Made by a program: the position numbers and the translations under genes. From assembly GCA_029959085.1 (NCBI GenBank), contig JARWIR010000010.1:38866731-38930730 (forward strand): 64,000 bases of DNA. Reading direction: 5' to 3'. Under the pieces are notes generated by a model. The model was not told the DNA's origin. It did no database searches and worked only from the letters and a program-made list of their open reading frames with translations. Shown in pieces: positions 1 through 12,579 of the stretch. Position 1 is the first letter of the stretch; every line of letters starts with the position of its first letter. Source of the DNA: Nemophila menziesii (Eukaryota; Streptophyta; Magnoliopsida; Boraginales; Hydrophyllaceae).

Positions 1-3000
1 CATGATCGTCTAGGTCATCCGGGTGCCACAATGATGAGAAAAATTATTGAAAATTCTCATGAACACCCTTTAAAAAACCAGAATATTATCTTACCAAGCG
101 AATTATCATATTTTGCTTGTGTTCAAGTAAAACTAATTATTAGGCCATCCACTACTAAAATCATAAATGAAACTCCCTCTTTCTTGGAGAGAATTCAAGG
201 GGATATTTGTGGACCTATTTTTCCATCTTGCGGACCATTTCGATATTTTATGGTTCTACTTGATGCTTCAACACGTAGGTCACATGTGACTTTGTTATCA
301 ACTCGTAATATTGCATTATCAAAACTTCTTGCACAGATAATTCGATTACGTGCACAATTTCCGGATTATACAATCAAGAAAATAAATCTTGATAATGTAG
401 GTAAATTTACATCCCAAACTTTTAATGACTATTGTGAATCTACGGGTATAACAGTTGAGCATCATGTGGCACATGTACATACACAAAATTGTTTAGCAGA
501 ATCTTTTATAAAAAGACTGCAGTTAATTGTTAGACCATTACTTATGAGAACTAAGTTGCCTAGTTCTGCTTGGGGACATGCCATATTACATGTTGCAGCT
601 CTGGTTCGAGTTAGACCAACATCTTATCATAAATACTCCCCATCCCAACTTGTGCTTGGGCATGAACCAAGTTTGTCCGATTAAAAAAAAATTGGTTGCG
701 CGGTATATGTACCTATCGCTCCACTGCAACGAACAAATATGGGACCACAAAGAAGATTAGGAATTTATATTGGCTTTGAATCTGCATCAATTATAAAATA
801 TGTCGAACCATTAACTGAAGACCTATTTACAGCACGTTTTGCTGACTGTCAATTTGATGAAACTCAATTCCCAATCTTAGGGGGAGAAAAGAAAAAGCTG
901 GAAAAATCTCAAATTTCATGGAATGTATCATCCTTATCTCATTTTGATCCTCGCACAAAGTAGTCTGAACAAGAAGTTCAAAAAATTATACATTTGCAGA
1001 ATGTTGCTAATCAACTTCCAGATGCATTCACTGATACAAGGAGAGTGACAGAGTCACATATACCAGCTGAAAATGCTCTTGGTCGAATTGATATTCCAAA
1101 AGAGCAGTTTACTAGTGGATTAGCAAATGAGTCGAGTGCACGCTTAAAGCGTGGAAGACCTATTGGTACTAAAGATATAAATCTGCGAAAGAAAAAAAGA
1201 ACAAAATCAGAGAGATGGCAACTTTGAGATTGTTAACAATCCTGTAAATAAAGCGACTTGTGAAATAGCTGAAATGACACTTCAGCCGAGACTCAAACAC
1301 TTGAAAAATTAAATATTGATAACGAGGAGATCTCGATGAACTATGTCGCTCTAGGAACAAGATGAAACCAAATAAAATCCATATTGGTAAAATATTCTCA
1401 TATAAAGTTACTATCGATTTAATGAATGAAAGCGAAGACCTTGAACCGAAATCAGTTCAAGAATGTCAACGTAGAAATGATTGGCAAGAATGGAAACAAG
1501 CAATTCAGGCTGAATTAGATTCACTTGAGAAACGTAAAGTTTTTGGACCTATAGTCCAAACCCCTGAAAATGTACGCCTTGTAGGCTACAAGTGGGTATT
1601 CATACGAAAACCTAATGAAAACAATGAGAGTGTAAGATACAAGGCACGACTAGTAGCACAAGGTTTCTCACAAAGACCTGGGATTGATTATGAAGAAACA
1701 TATTCTCCTGTGGTGGATGCAATTAAACTAAGATTTTTGCTTAGTTTGGTAGTTGCTGAAGGACTTCATATGCATTTGATGGATGTGGTAACTGCTTACC
1801 TCTATGGATCACTCGATAGTGACATTTTCATGAAAATCCCATAAGGATTAAAAATTCCTGAAGCATATAGCACATACCCACGGGAAAATTACTCGATCAA
1901 ATTACAAAGATCCTTGTATGGGTTAAAACAATCTGGACGAATGTGGTATAATCGTCTTAGTACATACCTTGTCAAAGAAGGTTATATAAACAATCCCACA
2001 AGTCCATGTGTTTTAATTAAAAAATTTGATTTTGGATTTGTTATTATTGCGGTCTACGTTGATGATCTAAACCTAATAGGGACTCTTAAAGAGCTCACAA
2101 TTGCAGCAGTTTATTTATGCAAGGAATTTGAGATGAAAGATCTTGGTAAAACAAACTTTTGCATTGGCTTACAAATTGAACATGTGACAGATGGATTTTT
2201 TGTTCACCAATCAGCTCATGTCAAAAAAATCCTTAAACGATTGAATATGGATAAATCTCATCCATTGAGTTCACCAATGGTTGTACGTTCACTCTATCCA
2301 CAAAAGGACATTTTTCGTCCACGTGAAGATAACGAGGAAATTCTTGGCCCAGAAGTACCATATCTTAGTGTAATTGGTGCATTAATGTATCTTTCTAATA
2401 ACACTCGTCCAGACATTTCCTTTAGTGTAAATTTGTTATCAAGATACAGTTCATCACCAACAATAAGACACAATAATGGCATTAAACATATACTTTGTTA
2501 TATTCGTGGAACTCACGATATGGGATTGCTATATTCAAAACATCGTAAATCTGAATTCGTTGGTTATGCAGATGTTGGATATTAATTTGACCCGCATAAA
2601 GGAAGATCACAAACCGGATATGTATTCACTTTTGGGGGCACTGCTATCTCATGGCTATCTACAAAACAAACCATTGCCGCTACATCTTCAAATCATGCTG
2701 AGATACTTGCACTTCATGAGGCAAGCCGAGAATGTGTTTGGTTAAGATCACTGACTCAACATATTCAAGGGGAATGCAATCTTTCTACAAACAAACAAAA
2801 TCCTACAATATTATACGAAGATAATGCTGCTTGTATCGCCCAAGTCAAAGGAGGCTTCATCAAAGGTGACCGAATCAAGCACATTTCCCCAAAGTTCTAC
2901 TTTACGCATGAACTACAAAAGAAATGCGAAATAGATGTTCATCAAGTTCGCTCAAGTGACAATTTGGCCGATTTATTCACAAAGTCACTAACTACATCAA

Positions 3001-3060
3001 CATTGAAGAAACTTATACACAGGATTGGAATGCGTAGACTTCAAGACCTCTCCTGAGATG
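1..3060 (+). pseudogene. Decayed Ty1/copia pol (integrase, RT, RNase H), 5' end outside window
   Basis: Translated pieces in several frames follow copia pol order. An integrase core lies at about 196-682, with a DNVGKFTS block where SDNG-EF is usual and a region equivalent to the Q-NG-ER motif. A variable linker spans about 739-1225. Reverse transcriptase runs from about 1362, with GYKWVF, KARLVAQGFSQ, LYGLKQ and the catalytic AVYVDD near 2050. RNase H follows from about 2540 and ends near 3056. In-frame stops near 682, 961, 1225, 1842 and 2583 break it, so it cannot make a polyprotein. The protease and gag parts would lie left of the window. A purine-rich tract (AATAGGGGGAGA, about 3065) follows the last coding block, as expected at the 3' end of such elements. 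Confidence 0.9.
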
Positions 3061-3076
3061 CTGCCAATAGGGGGAG

Positions 3077-3443
3077 ACAAATACGCGTTACACTCTTTTA
3101 CTTCATCACGGTTTTGTCCTAATAGGTTTTCCTGATAAAGGTTTTTAATAAGGTAGTTTTAGTTAGCGTATAAAGAATTGTACTCCTTTTCACTCACTAG
3201 TTTTTTTCCTACTAGTTTTTTCTAGGAAAGTTATAACAAGGCATATTCTTATGGACTGAATATCCAAGGGGGAGTGTTGTAAACCCATTTAATGGATATT
3301 CATTCCAGCTCATGGGCTAGTAGTCAAGCCCATGAACACTAGGGTTTAGGGTGACCTATTACCTATAAATAGGAAATCCCACTATGTACTCTTCACACTC
3401 TTTGATAATAAACCAAAGGCTATTATTTCTTTCTCTACCGTTC
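3077..3443 (+). repeat. Copia 3' untranslated segment plus short LTR, unit 1
   Basis: First unit of a tandem duplication with a period of about 367 bp. It begins ACAAATACGCGTTACACTC and contains a second polypurine tract (CCAAGGGGGAG). It then has an LTR-like block starting TGTTGTAAACCC at 3275, about 170 bp long, with a CTATAAATAGG TATA-type box near 3365. It belongs to the 3' end of the upstream pol remnant. The exact LTR right edge, near 3444, is inferred from where unit 2 starts. Confidence 0.75.
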
Positions 3444-3812
3444 ACAAATACGCGTTACACTCTTTTCCTTCATCACGGTTTTGTCCTAATAGGTTTTCCT
3501 GATAAAGGTTTCTAATGAGGTAGTTTTAGTTAGCGTATAAAGAAATGTACTCTTTTTCCTTAACTAGTCTTTTTTTCTACTAGGTTTTTCTAGGAAGGTT
3601 TAACGAGGCATATTCTTAGGGACTGAATATCCAAGAGGGGGTGTTATAAACCCATTTAGTGTATATTCATTCCAGCCCATGGGCTAGTAGTCAAGCCCAT
3701 GAATACTAGGATTTAGGGGTTACCTATTATCTATAAATAGGAACTCCCACTATGTAATCTTCGTACTCTCTGATAATAAACCAAAGGCTACTCTTTCATT
3801 CTCTATCGTGCT
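3444..3812 (+). repeat. Copia 3' untranslated segment plus LTR, unit 2
   Basis: Second copy of the preceding unit, starting again at ACAAATACGCGTTACACTC. The LTR-like part starts TGTTATAAACCC at 3642 and keeps the CTATAAATAGG box. Many substitutions separate the two units, so the doubling is old. It ends in CTCTATCG next to GTGCTGATAACGTGTTATG, which is where an opposite-strand LTR begins. Confidence 0.7.
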
Positions 3813-3824
3813 GATAACGTGTTA

Positions 3825-4215
3825 TGAAAGTGTTGAAATAAATAATAGATAAAGAAGGAGAGGAGAGAGCGTAGTATTGTTGATGGTATAAGAGTTAAAG
3901 TTACAGTGTATAAAGTCTAATATATATAGAGTAAACCCTAATAGGGATTTGTCTTCTTAGGCTTGATAGATGGACTATAAGTCCATGTACTAAAGATTAA
4001 TGTCCACATTATATAGTTTATAACACTCTCCCTTGTATATTCAATCCTTAAGAATATGCCTCGTTAAAACCTTCTTGGAAAAACCCTTTGGGACAAAATC
4101 CAATGAAGGAAAAAGAGTACGATATCCTTACATTTCAAATCTGCCTTGTTAAAAACCTTCTCAGAAAAACCCTGTGGGGAAAATCTTGATGAAGAAAAAA
4201 AAGTACAACGCGTAT
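3825..4215 (-). mobile_element. Opposite-strand copia 3' end: LTR plus adjacent untranslated region
   Basis: Read on the minus strand, 4215 to 4026 contains GGGGGAGATAAATACGCGTT and the GAGGCATATTCTTAAGGA stretch also found in the plus-strand units. A polypurine tract (CAAGGGAGAG) follows, then an LTR-like block of about 201 bp (4025 to 3825) that starts TGTTATAAAC and ends CACTTTCA. Next to it is the minus-strand motif ACACGTTATCAGCAC, which I recall as common beside plant copia LTRs. The fragment is related to the plus-strand element but differs in the LTR body. It has no coding part here. Confidence 0.65.
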
Positions 4216-6055
4216 TTATCTCCCCCTCATGTGTGCATATCAATATCCATCTTCAATTTTTGAATCTGATCTTGATCTTCATGATCTCGAACATCATCGC
4301 ATTTCAAATTATATATAGACAGATGGAATGATACAAATCTCAAATAATATAGACGTAAAAATCAAGAATCAATTATGTGCAAATAAGAGTAACAAATATT
4401 CATGCACATAATCACATATAAACATACATTCTACGTATAAAATAACACAAATATACATGACATATTACATGACAACATATAAGATAATTAACGAATAATG
4501 ACACTCTTATTTATATATCTCGAGACTTATGTTTAAGCGCTTTTAGTCGTTCAAGGACTTTATGTGTATATCTCATAAAACATATCATTTGTATAATGTT
4601 ACAATTATGTAAAATTGCAAGTCTATGTCATAAAAGACAAATTCACAATCGATTATCTAGATATTCGCTACATATGAGAAACACACATTCTGTTAAATCA
4701 TACATATCTTCTCCTGAATTTGTCAATTGACTTAGGATATTGAGAGATATTCGAATAATATTTTTTCAAAGATATAACCAAGATATCAAAACTGACTTAA
4801 GAATTAAAATTTACTATCGATCCATGCTCATCATTTGTATTCTCATTCACATTGAGTTGTTAATGGTTAAAGCATCCAACTCATTAATAAGTGATCATGT
4901 AATTATGTTTATATTCATGATAATGAATTTACATATACAATTCACTTTATGTGATGGATTGAGCTACTTGGTCATATGATGATTATTCATCTAAATAATA
5001 TCAACTCGAATCTCTTCCTGAGAGAAAAAATATGGATAAAATTGTGTTCAAATTATTACGCGAACTAAACAAAAAAGTAAACTTTAAGTTTCGGCCAAAA
5101 TACAAAAGTATAATTTCTTTCTTGCCTTTTTAATTCCAATTTATATCTTAAAGGATATATTAAGGAAATTAAATCTCTTTTCTAAATCAATAAGATATTT
5201 ATAAAAAATAGTTAAATCATTTTACATTTTGACTAAATTTATCATTTGACAAGTTATGCAATTTCAACAAATATTTACAAAATACATATGAAATATGTAT
5301 ATATGCCTTATATAATCTTATTTTATTTTTCATAAGTTTTACGGTATCAAAGGATATACGCATAAAATACATAAATATGAATCATGTATTTGTCAATACA
5401 TTATGCGCACAATTTCGCGTAAGAGACATAAGTATTATGCCATATATGATTTATGTACAAAAATTTACGCGATATCAAGAAGTATTCACGGTCTTATATA
5501 ACTTTTTATTTTAATAGATTATGCAATATGAAATTTGCATAAAATACATATAATTATATGCTCTATATAGAAAAAAGTTCATAAATTATGATATATTAGA
5601 GTATATATGTATAAAATACACATATAATTTTTGTATATGGCTTATATAAGATTTGATACAATATTATTAAAAGGCATAAATTTGTTCCCTGAAATAAATA
5701 ATAAAAATATTTACAATAGAAATCTATAAATTAAGTACGAAATTTTTAAAAAAAAAACTATATTAACATCACTATTTGGTAAGAGTATTTAATACACAAA
5801 TAATTATTTTACTGGACCTCCTATGTTTTAGAAGAAAAAAAAGATAATTACTTTGCCTTAAATAAATCACATGTCTTTCTTTTGCATAAAAATGTATACT
5901 CACAAATTGTTATTTGATGTTTAGTATATTAGTGAACTTTTTAATTTTCGGTACAAGATACAAAGATTAGTTTATAATAGTGTGTACAAAATTGAATATA
6001 TATTTTCACAAGATTTGGTTAATAAAGAAAGCACATACTATATTCATTAATATTA
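4216..6055. other. AT-rich stretch without a recognisable gene
   Basis: No ORF here resembles a known protein, and the 60-80 aa open frames are what AT-rich DNA gives by chance. Between about 5280 and 5660 the motif GCATAAAATACAT and the string GCCTTATATAA or GGCTTATATAA recur at loose spacing, suggesting a degraded tandem repeat. Nothing else could be supported. Confidence 0.5.
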
Positions 6056-6420
6056 TGATAGGAATTTTGTGTGCCAATGTTCAATTTTATTATTTATTCA
6101 ACCCAATTTAAGTATTTTATCCTAGATATCTCTCAATTTGTGGGAAGTCGGAGATAATCCCCTAATTGTTTCAATTTGTTCATTTTTAAAAGTTTAGCTA
6201 ACTTATTTGCTTCTTCAAAAGGTATATTAACACTAAAGAACACCCCACTTTTATAAAGATCCACTCTTTGCCCAAAACTTTACCATATTCATTCAAAATC
6301 TCATTAAAAATATTAAATTTATTCTCATTTACTTTAATAAAAAAAGACTATCATTAACAAATAAATATATGAAAATACAATACAAATCTATTAATTTTCA
6401 CAACTTCAAGTAGACTTTTT
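6056..6420 (-). pseudogene. LINE reverse transcriptase fragment (thumb region)
   Basis: The minus strand translates, with frame breaks, to a stretch with NEYGKVLG, LAKLLKMNKLKQLGDYLRLP and a stop just after it. This matches the region of plant LINE reverse transcriptases that ends in the G-YLGLP motif. The same DNA with differences recurs at 59830-60425, so the two are copies of one LINE family. Homology of the flanking DNA continues to about 6650. It is short and broken by frameshifts. Confidence 0.65.
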
Positions 6421-6703
6421 ATTTATCTTTAACCAATGTTGTTAATGTTTGATTAACTAAACAAAAAAGGATATGAAACAAGGGATCTTCTTCTCTTAAT
6501 CTTCTAGATAATTTTTTAATATATGTTATTTTTCCATTATAATTAATTACATAAGTGATCACAATCACATACATTATTATCAATTCAATTCAATTACTAT
6601 CAAAATGTTATTTTATTAAGTGAATCTTTTTAAAAAATCACATTCACTATGTTCAAAATCCAAGCTTTTATTTTGCAAGTTTTATTTTTAATTATTTGGT
6701 TTA

Positions 6704-7010
6704 TTATTTCGTCTTACATTTTATAATATTATTTGTTATTTTATGAGCATCATACCTCTCAGGGCCCCATAGGTCTGCATGAACATATTCAAGACAAGCC
6801 TTGGATTTATGAGTTCCAGGCTTGAAATTTACCCTGTGTTGTTTACCCATAACACATGTTTCACAGAAGGGGAGATTCCCAACCGTGTCTTTACCAAGCA
6901 TACCATGTTTACTAAGTACACTAAGTCCTTGTTGAGTTTGTGTCCAAGCCTCAAATGCCACTTTTTAGTGACTGCCTGAGACGAAGAGTTAGTAAAAGAA
7001 TTCACAAAAT
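6704..7010 (-). pseudogene. Copia pre-integrase/integrase fragment
   Basis: The 85-aa minus-strand frame carries FCETCVMGKQHRVNF and EYVHADLWGP. These are the CxxC half of the GAG-pre-integrase zinc finger and the first catalytic-Asp region of a copia integrase. The partner His pair (HLRLGH) lies upstream in another frame at about 6950-6965, so there is a frameshift. No LTR was found next to it. It is an isolated relic. Confidence 0.8.
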
Positions 7011-7594
7011 TAAACCAATAATATGAGTACCATTTAGCACATACAAGCCAGCATGTTTAGTACCATTCAACCAATAATGAAATTGACGATGTTATTATTT
7101 GGTGGGGTGTGCGTTATTATTTGGTGGGTTGTGTGTTATCAGTAGGTGGTATGTATACCCAACTTGGTGGGATGAATATTCAAGATGGATTGTGTTGGTT
7201 AGCCATTTGGTTAGTCTATGTGATCGAAAAACGAAAAAAACTTATCATTATTAAGTGGTGTAGTGAAATTTATTAACAATGGACAAGACTCTTATCTGGA
7301 ACAGAACAAGAGTTTATTAGCAATGGAAAAGACTACCTAATTAATGATAGATTTTCTCCTTAGATCCAATACCATTTCCGTGACGACCTGATTACAATAT
7401 AAGCGTTTATTAAGTAACAAAATCATATCTAGCTATCTAACTCTTTTTTTAATTTTGGTAATGAATGATGAGTATAAGGATACAATGGACAACATTATAA
7501 TGGACATTAATAAGACAAACTATATAGGTGGACCTGTTAGAATACGATTTGTTGGGTTTAGGACTTTTTTAGAAATTATCTCTTTATTTAAATA
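7011..7594. other. Intergenic DNA, no gene seen
   Basis: No coding similarity recognised. A short G/T-rich block near 7090-7190 repeats TTATTTGGTGGG(G/T)TGTG twice and then a looser version, suggesting local slippage. Confidence 0.45.
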
Positions 7595-7960
7595 CTACGT
7601 AAGTCCCTAAAATTCAGAGAAATTATAATTAACCCCTTACAAATAAGTCCCAATAATTTATTTAAATAATATATAAGACCTTAAAATTAATTAAAATTAA
7701 AAATAATTCCCTAATATTTATTAAAATAAAAAATTAATCCCTATAATATACTTAAATAATATATAAGTCCCTAAAATTCATTAAAACTACAATTAACCCC
7801 CTAATATTAATTAAAATTAAAAAGCAAATCCTATAATTCATTTAAATATATATAAACCCCTAAATTTATTAACACTACAATTAACCCCATAATATTTATT
7901 AAAATTTAAAATTAATCCGTATAATTTATTAAAATAATATATAAGTCCTTAGGGTTAAAA
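7595..7960 (+). repeat. Degenerate AT-rich tandem repeat, period about 89 bp
   Basis: A phrase like TAAGTCCCTAAAATTC returns near 7601, 7673, 7764, 7853 and 7940. Each is followed by ATTAACCCC(CTAATAT) and AATCC(C)TATAAT phrases. There are about four to five diverged units. No coding potential. Confidence 0.65.
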
Positions 7961-8129
7961 CTATTATAAATTAAATCATAGGGATTAAAATATTAAAAAT
8001 TAAGTCACCAGGGGTTTGAAATATTATCTATTAAGTCTTTAACTAATCAAGTGAGCATCATATTACTATGGATGATGTTATGGCTGCATGATATGATGGT
8101 GATGGAGAGTATAGTGACCCACCGACTAT

Positions 8130-8548
8130 ACTGTAGAAATCGCCCCCTAGGCACGCCTAGGCGTCAACTCCCCTTCCTCAGCCGCCTACGCCTATTAAAA
8201 ATGTTGGACGTTTTTGTCTAGCGCCTTAGTCGCCGTGGAAAAAGCGCCTAGCCATCTTAGGCGCCGATTGATGACAAAAAATAGCAGCCTAGGTTCCTAT
8301 TAATGGCAAAAAATGGTCGCCTAAGCCCTCATTTTATTTTTCTTATTCTCGAGATATATTAAATTGATATTATAACTCAAATTTTAGTATTTCTTATATA
8401 TATTATAATGTTGTTAGACGAATTTTATGACTTAATTAGTTAATTTGTTTATAATTAATACGTATATATTACTAAATATACATAATTACACAGTGAAATT
8501 CAAAATCGCCTAATTCTGCCTAGACCCCGTATAATATCGCCTAGACGC
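8130..8548. other. Block rich in CGCCTAGGCG motifs, probable unclassified repeat
   Basis: CGCCTAGGCG-type half-palindromes (GCACGCCTAGGCG, GCGCCTAG, TCGCCTAGACGCTAGGC) recur at both ends of this block, with an AT-rich middle. The GC-rich ends stand out from their surroundings. It ends at 8548, where the segmental duplication starts. I could not assign it to a named transposon family or find target duplications. Confidence 0.4.
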
Positions 8549-8689
8549 TAGGCCCGGTCGACCGCGAGGTTCCAGCGGTCCAGTTTCTGGATGTAATAGT
8601 AAAGGTAAGATGTAATTGGTTATATCTTTATTTACTGAGTATAAATATTTTTATATATAATTGGTTATATCTTTATTGAACAAGGAAAC

Positions 8690-10140
8690 ATGTCATTAAG
8701 GTCAGGCCAATGAGCATTCTCCGGACAACGTAGAATGCTAAAAAGAATTATGATGGTGTTGTGCTAGTTGACTTTTGCCAAGAGGATGACACATGGAACC
8801 CCTTTGGAAAACAACACATCACGTGGCATAGGTTATATGGAACACCATGCATATCATATTCTAAAACACTATCTCGGGTAGGGTCACCTCCCCTTGAGAA
8901 AAAGGAATTTGATATGCACACCTCGAAGTAAGTTATGTTTTTAATTTATTTTTGTTAAATTAAATTTTTTGGTTAATTTCCATTATTTTTTGTAGCAATA
9001 TTTTCCATGGAGGAATTGAGAAGTAATCCAGACTGGTAAAACATACAGCCGAGCATCCGCAAAAAGTGTCTAAGTAGATTTAGTGATCAAAATGGACAAT
9101 ATGCAACAATTTGATCAAATCTGTTAAATCTCCGCAGGATATGAGTCTGGACGAGATCGAGTTGATAAAGCATATGTGGGATAGCAAAGAATTTAAGGTA
9201 AACAATTATTGATAAGTTTTTTCTATATTACCTATCCATTAAAAAAATCAATATAAACAAGCGAGATCTGTTACGCGGAAGAAAAACATAGACAAGAAGG
9301 GACCAGGTAGTGGTCATGGCTTGGCATCCCTTTTGAAGACACTTCATCGGCTGGTGGAGGTAGTGTATGTTGTATTTTTTTCATCGTTTGATTTGCAAGA
9401 ATAAATATTTGTATTATTACAGGAGGAAAACCCTGAGTTTTAATCGAATACATGGGTCGATGACGACGCTCTTACACCTACATCCTCAATGGTGTAAGGA
9501 GAAGCCTAAGATGGCCGAATTTTACACCAAAGTTGGGCTTAATAAGACATGATATTGGAGGGATTAGCTCTTCTATCAATGATATGTAAGTTACAATTTT
9601 TTGTGTTGTTGAATAATTATAATTTTTGTGACTTACAATTTTTTCAACTTACATGTAACAGGTTGACTTGAGGGAGAGACTCGATCAGGCTTCCGAGTGT
9701 GTAGGTGATGTCTCAAGGTCCTCAGCCACACCGACACAATTATTGACACGGGAAGATAAGATCCAAATAGTGCTCAAGGTGGCATAAGAGCGTATGAGTC
9801 CGGCACAAAAGGGTTGGAAGCTAGGATTTGGACCATTTGTTCCTACCTAGAGCCATAGGCAGACGTAGAGTCAGAAACTTAATATATGCATGGCTTCGAG
9901 ATGGATGATCGAAACCTTCGCGCAGATAGTCGAGGTTGTGAATGATTTTGACAGCGTTGGAGCCCTAGCCGAATCCCAAGAGAAGGAGTCAACTGTCACT
10001 ACCACATCCACCCCAATTAATCCGTTTTGTATGCCCGAGAACTATTTGCAATTTGTTAGACAAATCAACCAGATGATGCTGGTGCAGGGTAACTCCCGGT
10101 TGAATATTATCTCAACCAGTCCAACATAGCTGAGTAATCT
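8690..10140 (+). pseudogene. CACTA (En/Spm) TNP1-like gene remnant, proximal
   Basis: Frame pieces separated by intron-like T-rich gaps include TRKKNIDKKGPGSGHG, EENPEFNRIHG, QWCKEKPKMAEFYTKVGL, DLREREDQ-like text (LRERLDQASE) and LLTREDKIQIVLKVA. The last is followed by a stop and then SPAQKGWKLGFGPFVPT. This layout resembles the plant Ptta/En/Spm transposase (TNP1-like) family; that assignment rests on my recall of family style, not a search. Stops and shifts make it non-functional. A second copy lies at 32390-33840. Confidence 0.55.
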
Positions 10141-10429
10141 GCAACCACGTAATCCTAGCACGGGAGGATATTTGAGAATCGTTCAAGACTAAGAGATGAG
10201 GATGATATTGACGCGACATAATCTCCTGACAGCACTCCGTCCATTTGACTTTATTATATCCCAACTTTCATTCTATTTTATTCAGATTTTGATTTTGGTT
10301 TGTAATTAATTTTTCTTCGATATTTTTATAATTTTATTTTATTTTAGTCTTTAATTTATTATAATCAGACTTTTAATTTACCAAAACTTTTATTGTGATT
10401 AATTTTTAATTAGTTTTTTTTGTCTCAGA

Positions 10430-10700
10430 CCTTTAGCGACTACCAAAGTGGTCGCTAGAAATTAAAATACTTAGCAACCACTGAACAGTCGGTAATACGT
10501 TCAACACTCTAGCAATCACCTTATGCCATTAAAGATTTCAGACACCTAGGAATCACAAAGATGGTTGCTAATCATGTTAACTTTTGCCGACTACTATTGT
10601 GGTCGCGAAAGTTAATGGTTGGCAAAGTTAAGAAATAGTTGTTAAAATATCTAACAACCACCTTTACGGTAGCTGGAGATAAATCCCTCGTGCATACAAA
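10430..10700 (+). repeat. CACTA-type subterminal repeats (GGTCGC/GCGACC palindromes)
   Basis: Short inverted motifs such as TTAGCGACTACCAAAGTGG with GTCGCTAGAAATT, GACTACTATTGTGGTCGCGAAAG and AACCACC...GGTAGCTGG recur. Such arrays typically lie just inside CACTA element ends and bind the TNP1-type protein. They sit downstream of the TNP1-like relic. A terminal TAGTG was not found. Copies recur at about 17330-17590 and 34150-34400. Confidence 0.5.
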
Positions 10701-12579
10701 ATTATATTATCTCTTTTTTATCTATTGTGTAATGTTACCGGTCAATGATAGTATAATCTTAAGAGTGGACGAGGAAAACCTCATATAATTTGTATATTAT
10801 AAAATCTTGATTAGACTTACATTAGTTGTCGTGGTAGTTGTGATAATTATATATACATGAATTTGCTCACTATTCAAAATTCAATAAATTTTAATATCAA
10901 TTTACTTGAAATCTCATATATCATTAGTTAACATAGCATTAAGAGGCAGGACCACATAATCATAGGGCGGGCAAGCCATTAACTTTTGATACCACTTGTG
11001 AAAATTTGTTAGTATACGGTAAATAATGTAAGGATAATGATTAATCAAAGACCTTTCGGAACAAAATAATCAAAGACCAAAATAAAGAAAGATACCACAA
11101 AGATGTTGTTCTCCATGTTAAGTTTTTGTACTTATTCAACACTTCCCTTTTGGTGTATTTTTTAGTCGTAAATAACATCAATATAAAACAAAGTTTGTTA
11201 TAAAATATTAGCCAATTTCGAGTATTTTTTTAGTTACTTTTAAATAGGTTAACTAATTGGGTTATTTATTTAAAGATTAAGCAATTATCTTTTTAACTTT
11301 TATTTGGCTATCCACTTCGCTACTCAATTGATTGTTCTTCTCACGTGAGAGGACCTGATCTTATACTTATTTTTATAAATTAAAATACAGTTAACCAAAA
11401 TACGAATACAACTAGATAATCTAACATTTTGAAAATTGACTTGATTAATGATTAAAAGGTTGTCATTCTTGAGTTCTACAGTTCTAAAAGAAAATCTTAA
11501 AGCCATCTCACAAGTTAAAACAATTCCTCTTACTTTTACTTCTGTCACTAAGTTTGTTTGAACCTTCATAACAAAACCATCTAGCATTATACCTGTTGAA
11601 TCCCTTAATACACAACAACAACTAAATTAGTTTTTATATCATAAACATCATCACAATTAAGTTTATAGTTCCCTTCACAAGGAGGATTCTAATTAGAAAA
11701 GTCCACATCCCATGCAACACTTGTACCATGATTAAAAGCATCATTAATTCTAGTATCCTATAACCTTGTAGATATAACATTTGTATAAAGTATCATTAAG
11801 TTTATTTTTTTAGTTGTATCTTGAAAGTTGAAGACAATAAACATAAAATATTGGTACGTAGCCTAAATACCTTAAGAATATCGAATTCAATTCGAGTCTC
11901 AACAAGTAAAGCTATTTATTTATTTACGTTTTTTGTAATTCTATTTGGTTGCATTACTGTTTATACTGTTTTAATGGTTTATACAACTTAAAACACAATA
12001 ATTAAGATATTTATGATGCACATGTCAAATAAATCAAACACGTTTTATTTTTGTTATATAATGTTTATTTTTGCTAAATTTATGGGTTTGTGTATATTAA
12101 ACCGAAAAAATATATTTTACTCTTTTTCTCTTATTTAATCTTCCAGAATTATGTATACATATCGGAAATTAGTTGCTTAGTAATATTATATTTCTCCTTT
12201 ACATATAATGTAGGAAAAGAATCTAAATAAAGTGAAAAGCAATTTAAGAAAATAAAACCTTTATGGATTTGAACTAATATTCATCGGAATTCAGATAATA
12301 GGCCTGAAAATTTTAATATTACTTTAAAAATCAAATTCTAGTCAAACTTGGAAAGTCCTATAATTTTCTTATCTAAAAGTAATCACGATAGAATTCTGAT
12401 CATAATACAATTCTTTTGAGATTTTCAAATCCAAGTTAAACTTAAGAATATCTAAAGTTTCTTATATAAGATAGTTCTTTAATCTTTTGACAGATATATA
12501 ATTTAAAATAGGACAAACGAATTTCGATCATGGCATAATTTTCGTAAGGTTTATTAGTTTTTTCTCAGTAGTCAGGAAA
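10701..12579. other. Intergenic DNA with an old MFS-gene 3' flank
   Basis: No gene. From about 10850 to 11170, phrases (TTTGCT, TTCAATAAATT, ATTAGTTA(A)CATA, CATTAAGAGGCAGGA, GCAAGCCATTAACTTTTG, TTATTCAACA, CCTTTTTGGTGTA or near forms) follow in the same order as in the 3' flanks of the MFS copies at about 26750-27130 and 50930-52920. This suggests an older, now lost MFS gene copy to the left. The rest is AT-rich. Confidence 0.5.
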
